DNA from: Prolixibacteraceae bacterium
GTDB lineage: Bacteria; Bacteroidota; Bacteroidia; Bacteroidales; Prolixibacteraceae
Length of the DNA stretch: 60,224 nt
Assembly: GCA_017998095.1 (NCBI GenBank)
Contig: JAGODU010000003.1
Span: forward strand, 1-60,224
Reading direction: 5' to 3'
The notes beneath the pieces are model-generated. The model did no database searches, had not been told where the DNA came from, and worked only from the letters and a program-made list of their open reading frames with translations. A program made the position numbers and the translations under genes. Positions within the stretch are counted from its first letter, which is position 1. Every line of letters begins with the position of its first letter. Below are positions 45,501-52,870 of the stretch, piece by piece.

Positions 45501-45781
45501 TGTCCCCCAAAAGCAAGCAGAATACCCTGTGGTTTTTCCTTTTTAATAACTTCTTCGACAAAGAAAGGAGTAACAGGAAGGAAATATATTTTATCGGCAA
45601 TTTCGTCGGAGGTTTGGATAGTTGCAATATTGGGATTAATAAGAATAGTTTCCACCCCTTCCTCTTTGAGGGCTTTTAAAGCCTGAGAGCCGGAGTAGTC
45701 AAATTCGCCGGCTTCCCCTATTTTGAGGGCACCTGAGCCGAGAACTATTGCTTTTTTTATATGTGATTTGAAATTTTCCAT
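42545..45781 (-). CDS. carB: Carbamoyl-phosphate synthase large subunit
   Basis: Makes carbamoyl phosphate from ammonia (delivered by CarA), bicarbonate and two ATP. At 1,078 residues it is full length and has the two tandem ATP-grasp halves: [23 protein letters not shown] opens the first (about 9-31, with [14 protein letters not shown]) and [22 protein letters not shown] the second (about 562-583). The C-terminal 150 residues form the MGS-like allosteric domain. The product is used by the succinylornithine carbamoyltransferase in this cluster and by pyrimidine synthesis. carA is six bases upstream. Confidence 0.98.
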   Translation of the reverse strand: [1078 protein letters not shown]

Positions 45782-45787
45782 TGCTGC

Positions 45788-46885
45788 TTATTTTTTAGAT
45801 CTGTTTTTCCTGATGTTTTCTACAAAATCGTCGAAAAGAAATTCGGTGTCGACAGGTCCGCTGGAAGCTTCAGGGTGAAACTGAGCGGAAAAGAAAGGTT
45901 TTGATTTATGGCGAATACCTTCATTAGTATTATCATTTACATTAATAAACAATGGTTCCCAATCTTCAGGAATTGTATCATTGACAATAGCATAGCCATG
46001 ATTTTGGGAAGTAATAAAGCAGCGATTAGTACCTGCCAGAAGAACAGGCTGATTATGACTGCGGTGTCCGTATTTAAGCTTGTAGGTATCAGCGCCTGCG
46101 GCACGGGCAAGCAATTGATTGCCAAGGCATATGCCCATTATTGGTTTATTGTCTTTTATAGCTTCCCTGATATAACTGACTGTCACATCGCACATTGCAG
46201 GATCACCGGGGCCGTTTGAAAAAAAGAGTCCGTCATAATCTTCATTTAAATAATTATAATTCCATGGGACTCTTTTAACTTTCACACCCCTGTTAATAAG
46301 GCAGCGAATTATATAATTTTTAACCCCGCAGTCTACAAGTATTACATTCATATCTCCATCCCCGTATGTTTCAACCTTATCTGTACTTACTTTTGCTACA
46401 AGGTTTTCAATATTTGGATCATAAAATTCAATCGGATCATCTTCGAACTCAATTTTACCTAAAAGAGAACCTTTTTCACGAAGAACTTTAGTTAATGCTC
46501 TGGTATCTACATCAAATAGTCCTGGTACTCCGTTATCACGAAGCCATTCTCCTAAACTTTTTACTGCATTCCAGTGACTATATTCAAATGAGTAGTCGGA
46601 AATAATCAATCCGGATATTTGAATTTTATCCGATTCAAAGAAATCATGAATTCCATTACTTACTGATTCAGTTGGAACTCCGTAGTTGCCGATCATGGGG
46701 AAAGTAGAAACAAGAATCTGACCACAATATGAAGGGTCAGTAAGACTTTCCGGATATCCTACCATTGCAGTATGAAAAACGACCTCTCCTGCAATCGATT
46801 TTTCACAACCAAATGACTTACCTGTAAAAACAGATCCATCTTCTAAGATTAGTTTTACTTTTTTCAATGCTCCTTGTTTTATCAT
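45788..46885 (-). CDS. carA: Carbamoyl-phosphate synthase small subunit
   Basis: Glutamine amidotransferase partner of CarB. The 365-residue protein has an N-terminal CPSase domain (KVKLILEDGSVFTGKSFG onward) and a C-terminal class I GATase domain. The nucleophile Cys lies in IMGICLGNQLLARA (about 252-265) and the His-Glu pair in FHPEAS (about 337-342). It is the first gene of carAB. Only 15 bases upstream lies a terminator-like hairpin overlapping a 14-codon frame with two arginine codons, which suggests leader control. It is divergent from argR, 207 bases between starts. Confidence 0.97.
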   Translation of the reverse strand: MIKQGALKKVKLILEDGSVFTGKSFGCEKSIAGEVVFHTAMVGYPESLTDPSYCGQILVSTFPMIGNYGVPTESVSNGIHDFFESDKIQISGLIISDYSFEYSHWNAVKSLGEWLRDNGVPGLFDVDTRALTKVLREKGSLLGKIEFEDDPIEFYDPNIENLVAKVSTDKVETYGDGDMNVILVDCGVKNYIIRCLINRGVKVKRVPWNYNYLNEDYDGLFFSNGPGDPAMCDVTVSYIREAIKDNKPIMGICLGNQLLARAAGADTYKLKYGHRSHNQPVLLAGTNRCFITSQNHGYAIVNDTIPEDWEPLFINVNDNTNEGIRHKSKPFFSAQFHPEASSGPVDTEFLFDDFVENIRKNRSKK

Positions 46886-46888
46886 TTC

Positions 46889-46934
46889 TTATATAAAAAA
46901 AATGCGTTTATCTGATTGAACAGTTAAACGCATT
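46889..46934 (-). promoter_or_regulatory. carAB leader: attenuator-like hairpin with 14-codon uORF
   Basis: On the minus strand a perfect 10-bp stem AATGCGTTTA / TAAACGCATT (46925-46934 with 46901-46910), with a 14-base loop, is followed by six more T residues. No minus-strand gene lies upstream, so only a carAB leader transcript could be stopped here. A reading frame (46933 down to 46889) runs through the hairpin: 14 codons including CGT and CGC arginine codons, one at each stem arm, ending TAA three bases before and in frame with the carA ATG. This looks like arginine- or pyrimidine-responsive attenuation; the regulator or mechanism is not shown. Confidence 0.5.
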
Positions 46935-47002
46935 TGCTGCTTTTAAAAATCTCTTTTTTAAATATTTTGTCTCTCACTGAGTTTGCAATTTTAATTACGA
47001 AG

Positions 47003-47010
47003 CAAAAATA
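47003..47010 (-). promoter_or_regulatory. Probable -7 box for carAB
   Basis: The minus strand reads TATTTTTG; a transcript starting about 7 bases on would have a leader of roughly 110 bases containing the hairpin. No clear -33 TTG. Confidence 0.35.
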
Positions 47011-47031
47011 ATAAACTTTTATAGAAAAATA

Positions 47032-47061
47032 TTGGATACATAATTTAAATGAATATTTTTG
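47032..47061 (+). promoter_or_regulatory. argR promoter
   Basis: TTG (47032-47034), 19 bases, then TATTTTTG (47054-47061) is a full Bacteroidetes promoter 31 bases before the argR ATG. The -7 box is flanked by TGAAT and TGCAT (47050-47064), loosely like an arginine-box half site, so autoregulation is possible. Confidence 0.5.
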
Positions 47062-47092
47062 CATCGAATTTGAATAATTATACATAAACCAA

Positions 47093-47578
47093 ATGAAAGC
47101 GCGGTTACAAAGACAGGTTGCAATTCGCAATGTAATAAACCAAAACACTGTTACTAGCCAGGAGCAATTGCTAATGTTATTAAAACGTAAAGGATTTGAA
47201 ATGACTCAGGCAACATTGTCAAGAGACATAAAAGCTTTAAAGATAATTAAGACTCCCGATTCATTCGGGAAGTATATTTATATGCTACCTAAGGATATGA
47301 ACCCAATTGAAAATATTGGATTAAGGGAGGAAGCGAAATATTTGGCAGATGGATTTGTTTCAATTGATTTTTCATCAAACATTGCAGTTGTAAAGACAAG
47401 ACCAGCATTTGCAAGTTCAATAGCTTCTCTGATTGACGGAGTTAAGTCATTTGAAATATTAGGTACAATTGCCGGAGATGATACTATATTTTTAGTATTA
47501 AGAGAAGGAGTTGAAAGAGAAGATGTTATTTATTTTTTAGAGGAGATAATGCCTAACATTAAAGGAAAAATTGTTTAA
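47093..47578 (+). CDS. argR: Arginine repressor ArgR
   Basis: Arginine-responsive hexameric regulator of arginine genes. The 161-residue protein has a winged-helix N-terminus (NQNTVTSQEQLLMLLKRKGFEMTQATLSRDIKAL in pieces: SQEQLLMLLKRKG and QATLSRDIKALK, about 22-47) and a C-terminal oligomerisation/arginine domain with VVKTRPAFASSIASLID (about 100-116) and ILGTIAGDDTIFLVLR (about 124-139), the GTIAGDDT stretch contacting arginine. It heads the plus-strand arginine cluster and is divergent from carAB, placing it to control both directions. Confidence 0.96.
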   Translation: MKARLQRQVAIRNVINQNTVTSQEQLLMLLKRKGFEMTQATLSRDIKALKIIKTPDSFGKYIYMLPKDMNPIENIGLREEAKYLADGFVSIDFSSNIAVVKTRPAFASSIASLIDGVKSFEILGTIAGDDTIFLVLREGVEREDVIYFLEEIMPNIKGKIV

Positions 47579-47587
47579 GGAGAGAGG
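47577..47587 (+). promoter_or_regulatory. Shine-Dalgarno-like site of the GNAT gene
   Basis: AAGGAGAGAGG ends two bases before the ATG at 47589 and overlaps the argR stop. Strong SD sequences are rare in this window. It supports the ATG over the upstream TTG. Confidence 0.5.
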
Positions 47588-47588
47588 A

Positions 47589-48272
47589 ATGAAAGAAATT
47601 GATGAAGTAAAGGTAGTGGTTGCTGATGAAAGTCACATTAAGTATGTAGATGAAATAAATGATACTATACAGCAGGCATCAATAGCTCGGGGGACAGGTA
47701 TTGCACGTCGTACTTTTGAGTATATCGCGGATAAAATGAAAGAGGGAAAAGCAATAATTGCTTTGGATGGTGAAAAGTTTGCAGGCTTTTGCTATATAGA
47801 ATCATGGGGGCACAATAAGTATGTAGCCAATTCCGGATTAATTGTTGTACCCGAATATCGTGGGGGAGGTTTAGCTAAAAGAATTAAAAAGACAGCTTTT
47901 GAACTTTCAAGGGAAAAATTTCCTGATGCAAAAATATTTGGTCTTACAACTGGTTTGCCTGTAATGAAGATAAATTCAGAACTTGGATACAAACCTGTTA
48001 CCTTTTCTGAACTCACAGACGATCAGGAGTTCTGGAAAGGTTGTCAAAGTTGTGTTAATTATGATATATTAATTCGTACTCAAAGAACAAAATGTCTTTG
48101 TACAGCAATGATATATGATCCTAAATGGGAACAGAAAGAAGAAATTGAGGAGGTAAAAAAAGAAGAAAAAGAAGATAAGTTTGCATTATTTAAGAATTGG
48201 CTTAAACGTAGTCATAATAAGGGATACGAGTCTTCTTTAATATCGAAATTGAAATTATTTAGAAAGCAATGA
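47589..48272 (+). CDS. GNAT acyltransferase, candidate N-acylglutamate synthase
   Basis: A 227-residue GNAT-fold enzyme; the ATG at 47589 with SD is used. The acyl-CoA loop is VVPEYRGGGLAKRI (about 86-99) and strand features before it (KFAGFCYIESW) fit the fold. In the arginine operon between argR and argG it is the best candidate for acylating glutamate, the first step of the pathway. Because the downstream carbamoyltransferase is of the succinylornithine type, the acyl donor may be succinyl-CoA. Unusually, the C-terminal third has a four-cysteine set (Cys152, 155, 169, 171: CxxC and CxC), suggesting a structural metal site. Function is inferred from context. Confidence 0.75.
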   Translation: MKEIDEVKVVVADESHIKYVDEINDTIQQASIARGTGIARRTFEYIADKMKEGKAIIALDGEKFAGFCYIESWGHNKYVANSGLIVVPEYRGGGLAKRIKKTAFELSREKFPDAKIFGLTTGLPVMKINSELGYKPVTFSELTDDQEFWKGCQSCVNYDILIRTQRTKCLCTAMIYDPKWEQKEEIEEVKKEEKEDKFALFKNWLKRSHNKGYESSLISKLKLFRKQ

Positions 48273-48278
48273 TAATAT

Positions 48279-48443
48279 AATGGTGCCGCTGTTTCCAATG
48301 GCTGGTAATTCGCAATTTCATAAATCAGTTGTATTGATAAAATTGCATTTTTTCAACGTGTAATTGGTTTTCTATTATAATGCAATACAATACTTCATTG
48401 GTATTTGGGTTAGTAAATTTTTTTAATGCGGCACCATTTTTTT
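48279..48443 (+). promoter_or_regulatory. Candidate structured RNA (riboswitch/attenuator-like) ahead of argG
   Basis: This fills most of the 316-base gap 48273-48588. A perfect 11-bp closing helix pairs AATGGTGCCGC (48279-48289) with GCGGCACCATT (48428-48438), and its 3' arm runs into TTTTTTT. Inside it are nested helices CCAATG/CATTGG (48295-48300 with 48396-48401) and GCAATTT/AAATTGC (48312-48318 with 48340-48346). Nested pairing plus a terminator-like end fit a cis-regulatory RNA for argG or a small RNA. TAATAT flanks both ends (48273-48278; 48443-48448), so a small inverted-repeat element is an alternative. No coding frame is credible here. Confidence 0.5.
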
Positions 48444-48510
48444 AATATGATTTTACAATTAATAATATTAATAATCAGCATCAAATACTCAAAAAAAAAA
48501 GTTCATTCCT

Positions 48511-48518
48511 TATATTTG
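48511..48518 (+). promoter_or_regulatory. Probable -7 box for argG
   Basis: TATATTTG is an exact TAnnTTTG match 70 bases before the argG ATG, inside a short palindrome (ATTCC 48505-48509 / GGAAT 48518-48522). A 14-bp perfect palindrome GTATTATATAATAC (48560-48573) lies between it and argG. No -33 TTG is seen. Confidence 0.33.
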
Positions 48519-48588
48519 GAATATTAATTATTTAAAGACTTTAGATACTAAAAGAAATAGTATTATATAATACATATTTATAATAATT

Positions 48589-49791
48589 ATGAAAAACAAT
48601 AAAGTTGTTTTAGCCTTTAGTGGCGGATTGGATACTTCATTTTGTGCAATGTATCTGGCAAAAGAAAAAGGTTTGGAAGTTTATACTGCAATAGCCAATA
48701 CAGGCGGGTTTTCGGAAGAAGACCTGAAAATTATTGAAGAAAAGGCATATAGATTAGGTGCTAAAGGTCATGTGTCGATAGACGTAACAGAAAAATATTA
48801 TAATCAAAGCATACGATATATGGTGTTTGGGAATGTATTGCGAAATAATACATATCCTATATCTGTTAGTTCTGAAAGGATATTTCAGGCAATTGCAATT
48901 ATTCAGTATGCAAAAGAAATAGGAGCGGCTTATGTTGCACATGGAAGTACCGGTGCTGGAAATGATCAGGTAAGGTTTGATCTTACTTTTGAAGTTCTTG
49001 CTCCTGAAATAAAAATACTCACACCAACAAGAGATCTTGAGCTAACACGGGAATATGAAATTAATTATTTGAAACAACATGGATTTGAAGCTGATTTCAA
49101 AAAAATGGAGTATTCAATTAATGCCGGATTGTGGGGGACAAGTATTGGTGGAAAAGAAACTTTGAAATCTGAAAAGACACTACCTGAATATGCTTATCCA
49201 AGTCAGCTTGTTGAAAAAGATGAAAAGGAAATAACAATTGAATTTGAAAAAGGTGAAATTTCAAGAGTTAATGATAAAAAATATACTAACCCTGTAGATG
49301 CTATTCGAGAAATAAACCAATTGGCCTCACCATTTGCGATCGGCAGAGATATGCATATTGGCGATACAATTATTGGAATTAAAGGAAGGGTAGGTTTTGA
49401 AGCGGCTGCACCGATGATTATTATAAAAGCTCATCAAATGCTTGAAAAACATACATTGACTAAATGGCAACAGTATTGGAAAGAACAGCTCAGTAATTGG
49501 TACGGTATGTTTTTACACGAAGCTTTGTATCTGGAACCGGTAATGAGGGATATTGAAAAATTCCTTGAGAATTCACAACAAAATGTAAATGGTAAAGTTT
49601 TTATAAAGCTCAGACCATATAACTTTCAGCTCATAGGTGTAGATTCTCCAAATGACCTTATGAAGTCGGATTTTGGTGAGTATGGAGAAATCAATAAAGC
49701 ATGGTCAGCTGATGATGTAAAAGGGTTTACTAAAATTCTTGGAACCCAACTTAAAATATTCAATGCTGTAAATAAGAATTTTGAAAAATAA
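48589..49791 (+). CDS. argG: Argininosuccinate synthase
   Basis: ATP-dependent ligase joining citrulline and aspartate to argininosuccinate. The 400-residue protein begins with the PP-loop KVVLAFSGGLDTSFC (about 4-18), has YVAHGSTGAGNDQVRFDL (about 113-130), split as AHGSTGAGNDQVRF, and the substrate region EYSINAGLWGTSIGG. All core motifs are present. It opens a tight run with argC three bases after its stop. ArgG acts after the succinyl group has been removed from succinylcitrulline. Confidence 0.97.
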   Translation: MKNNKVVLAFSGGLDTSFCAMYLAKEKGLEVYTAIANTGGFSEEDLKIIEEKAYRLGAKGHVSIDVTEKYYNQSIRYMVFGNVLRNNTYPISVSSERIFQAIAIIQYAKEIGAAYVAHGSTGAGNDQVRFDLTFEVLAPEIKILTPTRDLELTREYEINYLKQHGFEADFKKMEYSINAGLWGTSIGGKETLKSEKTLPEYAYPSQLVEKDEKEITIEFEKGEISRVNDKKYTNPVDAIREINQLASPFAIGRDMHIGDTIIGIKGRVGFEAAAPMIIIKAHQMLEKHTLTKWQQYWKEQLSNWYGMFLHEALYLEPVMRDIEKFLENSQQNVNGKVFIKLRPYNFQLIGVDSPNDLMKSDFGEYGEINKAWSADDVKGFTKILGTQLKIFNAVNKNFEK

Positions 49792-49794
49792 AAA

Positions 49795-50763
49795 ATGATT
49801 AAGGCCGGAATTATAGGAGGAGCAGGTTATACTGCCGGAGAATTATTAAGGATTCTGATTAATCATCCTGAAGCTAAGGTTTTATATGTTCAAAGTACAA
49901 GCAATCCGGGGGTTAAGATTTCAGATATTCATAAGGATTTAATAGGAGAGACTGATCTTGTTTTCAGTGGGGAGTATGACTTTAATGATTTGGATGTCAT
50001 ATTTTTATGTATGGGGCATGGGAAATCAGTTGAGTTTATGAAAAATCATACTTTACCCAATAATCTGAAGGTAATCGACTTAAGTCATGATTTCAGGTTA
50101 AAAAGGAAAGGTAATGATTTTGTTTACGGATTGCCTGAATTGAATAGAGAGATAATAAGTAAATCATGCTTCATTGCTAATCCGGGTTGTTTTGCAACCG
50201 GAATACAGTTAACCATGTTGCCTTTGGCCTCAAAAGGATTGATTGATGGAGAATTACATGTTACTGCAATAACAGGGTCAACAGGCGCAGGACAAAAACC
50301 TTCAGAAACAACACATTTCAGTTGGAGAAACAATAATATTTCTGCTTATAAAATATTTACTCATCAGCATAATGATGAAATAAACCAAAGTATTGGTCAG
50401 TTACAGAAAGGATATGAACCTTCTTTGAATTTCATGCCTTTAAGGGGAAACTTTAGCAGAGGAATTCTTGTAACTGCTTACACTCATTTTGAAGGTTCGA
50501 TTGAAGAAGCATATAATATATACAGAGATTTTTACAGTAGTCATCCCTTTGTTTTTGTTTCCGATGAAAACCCGGATCTTAAGCTTGTTGTTAATACAAA
50601 TAAATGTATATTGTACCTTGAAAAACACAATGATAAACTGGTTGTCATAAGTGTAACTGATAATCTAATTAAGGGAGCATCAGGACAAGCAGTTCAAAAT
50701 ATGAATTTAATGTTTGATCTTGATGAAAAATCCGGATTAAATTTAAAAGCATCTGCATTTTAA
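49795..50763 (+). CDS. argC: N-acyl-gamma-glutamyl-phosphate reductase
   Basis: NADPH-dependent reductase that makes the N-acylated glutamate semialdehyde. The 322-residue protein has the Rossmann motif AGIIGGAGYTAGELLR (about 3-18), the catalytic Cys in IANPGCFATGIQL (about 129-141), and GSTGAGQKPSETTHFSWR plus HQHNDEINQ with the catalytic His. The family normally acts on N-acetyl intermediates; with the succinyl-type carbamoyltransferase in this cluster, N-succinyl intermediates are likely. Its ATG is three bases after argG. Confidence 0.96.
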   Translation: MIKAGIIGGAGYTAGELLRILINHPEAKVLYVQSTSNPGVKISDIHKDLIGETDLVFSGEYDFNDLDVIFLCMGHGKSVEFMKNHTLPNNLKVIDLSHDFRLKRKGNDFVYGLPELNREIISKSCFIANPGCFATGIQLTMLPLASKGLIDGELHVTAITGSTGAGQKPSETTHFSWRNNNISAYKIFTHQHNDEINQSIGQLQKGYEPSLNFMPLRGNFSRGILVTAYTHFEGSIEEAYNIYRDFYSSHPFVFVSDENPDLKLVVNTNKCILYLEKHNDKLVVISVTDNLIKGASGQAVQNMNLMFDLDEKSGLNLKASAF

Positions 50764-50789
50764 AAAAAAATTATCGATATACTCAAATT

Positions 50790-51923
50790 ATGGAACTATT
50801 TAACGTATATCCTTTGTTCAACATTGAACTGGTAAAAGGAGAAGGAGTTTATGTAATAGATAAAAACGGACAAAGATATCTTGACCTTTATGGAGGACAT
50901 GCTGTAATATCAATAGGACATTCACATCCTCATTATGTTGCAGCAATATCTTCGCAACTTGAAAAAATAGGATTTTATTCAAATTCTGTTCTTAATCCAT
51001 TGCAGAAAGAACTGGCTAAAAAGTTAGGTGAACTTTCAGGGTTTGATAGTTATAGCCTTTTTATGTGTAACAGTGGAGCAGAAGCTAATGAAAATGCACT
51101 TAAACTTGCCTCGTTTCATACAGGAAAATCAAAAGTCATTTCATTTAAAAAGTCATTTCACGGGAGAACTTCAGCGGCTGTAGCAATTACTGATAATCCC
51201 AAAATTATTGCTCCGATAAATCAAAAGGCAGATGTAGTTTTCCTTGATTTGAATGATTTAGATTCAGTAGAAAAAGAATTACAACAAGGTGATGTTGCAG
51301 CAGTTATTGTTGAAGGTATTCAGGGAATAGGTGGAATAAGGATTCCTCAGCCTGAATTTCTTCTTGGCTTGAGAGACATGTGTTCAAAATATAATGCTGT
51401 TTATATTATTGATGAGATACAATCAGGATATGGACGAAGCGGACGTTTCTTTGCTTTTCAGTATTCAGGCGTAATTCCTGATTTAATAACTGTGGCTAAA
51501 GGAATGGGGAATGGATTTCCTGTAGGCGGTGTTTTGATAAGCCCTGATTTTAAAGCTGAATCAGGTATGTTGGGAACAACTTTCGGTGGTAATTACCTTG
51601 CTTGCTCAGCCAGTATTGCCGTTTTAGATGTATTAAAATCGCAGCGATTAATATCAAATTCAGAAGAAATAGGTAATTATCTTATGGCTGAACTTAAGAA
51701 AATACCACATATTAAGGAAGTCAGGGGTATTGGTTTAATGATTGGGATTGAATTCGAAAATGATATTGCAGAGTTAAGGAAAAAACTTCTTTTTGAGAAG
51801 AAAATTTTTACCGGAGTATCAGGAGCAAAAACAATTAGACTTCTTCCTCCTCTCAATCTTAGGAAAGAAAATGCACAGTTCTTTATTGAAAAATTAAAGG
51901 AAGCATTAAAAGAAATTTCTTAA
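50790..51923 (+). CDS. argD: N-acylornithine aminotransferase (ArgD family)
   Basis: PLP-dependent class III aminotransferase that converts N-acylglutamate semialdehyde and glutamate to N-acylornithine. The 377-residue protein has LDLYGGHAVISIGHSHP near residue 30, the cofactor region CNSGAEANENALKLA (about 92-106), the Asp in YIIDEIQSGYGRSG (about 206-219), and the PLP Lys in LITVAKGMGNGFPVGG (about 233-248). The short length and GEXY-like features are normal for bacterial ArgD. It sits between argC and proC in the run. Confidence 0.94.
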   Translation: MELFNVYPLFNIELVKGEGVYVIDKNGQRYLDLYGGHAVISIGHSHPHYVAAISSQLEKIGFYSNSVLNPLQKELAKKLGELSGFDSYSLFMCNSGAEANENALKLASFHTGKSKVISFKKSFHGRTSAAVAITDNPKIIAPINQKADVVFLDLNDLDSVEKELQQGDVAAVIVEGIQGIGGIRIPQPEFLLGLRDMCSKYNAVYIIDEIQSGYGRSGRFFAFQYSGVIPDLITVAKGMGNGFPVGGVLISPDFKAESGMLGTTFGGNYLACSASIAVLDVLKSQRLISNSEEIGNYLMAELKKIPHIKEVRGIGLMIGIEFENDIAELRKKLLFEKKIFTGVSGAKTIRLLPPLNLRKENAQFFIEKLKEALKEIS

Positions 51924-51933
51924 AATTTAAAAT

Positions 51934-52734
51934 ATGGAATTTAAAAAAATTGCCATTATTGGTGCAGGTAATTTGGGTTTTTCAATAGCCCAGGGATTAA
52001 TATCTTCCGGACTATATGAAAAAGGAAATCTCATTCTCACTGAAAAGAATCCTAAAAGAAAGGATGCTATTATTAATGATGGTTATACCGCTACAGATGA
52101 TAATTTGAAAGCTGTTGAGCAATCAGAACTTATAATGCTGGTTGTTAAGCCATGGCAGATTGATGAAGTTTTAAATGAAATCAAAGCATCAGTTAAGAGT
52201 CAGCACGTTTTGGTATCCTGTGTGACAGGAATTCAGTCAGGTCATATTTATGACATGCTTGGTTGTAAACCCCCATTGTTCAGAGTTATGCCCAATACCG
52301 GAATATCTATTCAGGAATCTATGTCGTGTATAGCTCCTTTCAATGAAACGGCTGAACAAAAGGAAGCAATTAAAAATATTTTCAGTAAGTTGGGTGAAGT
52401 TTTATTTATAAGTGAAGAGCTGATGCCTGCTGCTACTGCTCTTGCAGGTTGCGGAATAGCTTTTGCTTTACGTTTTATTCGTGCATCAATTCAAGCAGGG
52501 GTTGAAATAGGTTTTAGTGCTGAAGATGCAAAGATATTAGCATCGCAGATTACAAAGGGTGCTGCTGAACTTATTTTAAAGCATAATTCTCACCCGGAGG
52601 CTGAAATTGATAAGGTTACCACACCTAAAGGTATTACTATAACCGGGTTAAATGAAATGGAACATTCTGGTTTCAGCTCTTCAATTATAAAAGGTATTAT
52701 GGCATCTTTCAATAAAATAGAAAAGAAAGAATAA
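51934..52734 (+). CDS. proC: Pyrroline-5-carboxylate reductase
   Basis: Last step of proline synthesis: reduces pyrroline-5-carboxylate with NAD(P)H. The 266-residue protein has the Rossmann motif IAIIGAGNLGFSIAQGL (about 6-22), VVKPWQIDEVL, RVMPNTGISIQES and the C-terminal family signature GAAELILKHNSHPEAEIDKVTTPKGITITGL, seen as PEAEIDKVTTPKGITITGL (about 223-241). It follows argD by ten bases and is closed by a strong terminator, so argG-argC-argD-proC form one unit. Confidence 0.95.
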   Translation: MEFKKIAIIGAGNLGFSIAQGLISSGLYEKGNLILTEKNPKRKDAIINDGYTATDDNLKAVEQSELIMLVVKPWQIDEVLNEIKASVKSQHVLVSCVTGIQSGHIYDMLGCKPPLFRVMPNTGISIQESMSCIAPFNETAEQKEAIKNIFSKLGEVLFISEELMPAATALAGCGIAFALRFIRASIQAGVEIGFSAEDAKILASQITKGAAELILKHNSHPEAEIDKVTTPKGITITGLNEMEHSGFSSSIIKGIMASFNKIEKKE

Positions 52735-52755
52735 GTTAGTTAAATGAAAATAATT

Positions 52756-52793
52756 AAAACGACAATTGGATATTTCCGATTGTCGTTTTTTTT
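52756..52793 (+). terminator. Intrinsic terminator after proC
   Basis: A 14-bp stem, AAAACGACAATTGG with CCGATTGTCGTTTT (about 52756-52769 with 52776-52789; one G-U pair), has a six-base loop and continues into a T run. It closes the argG-proC transcript. Confidence 0.85.
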
Positions 52794-52870
52794 GAAAATG
52801 GTTCTTGTATTACTTCTATTAAATTAAAACTTTAAAATATGATATTCCCTTTGATGTTTAAATAAAAATA

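Noticed and set aside
46924..47148. 74-codon minus-strand frame across the argR/carA gap
   Set aside because: Overlaps the argR promoter and coding start, aromatic-rich nonsense composition; better explained as carAB leader DNA.
48279..48443. Reading the argG upstream element as a MITE
   Set aside because: TAATAT flanks could be target duplications, but they are AT-only in AT-rich DNA and one is displaced by the T run; nested internal helices and position favour an RNA. Kept as an alternative only.
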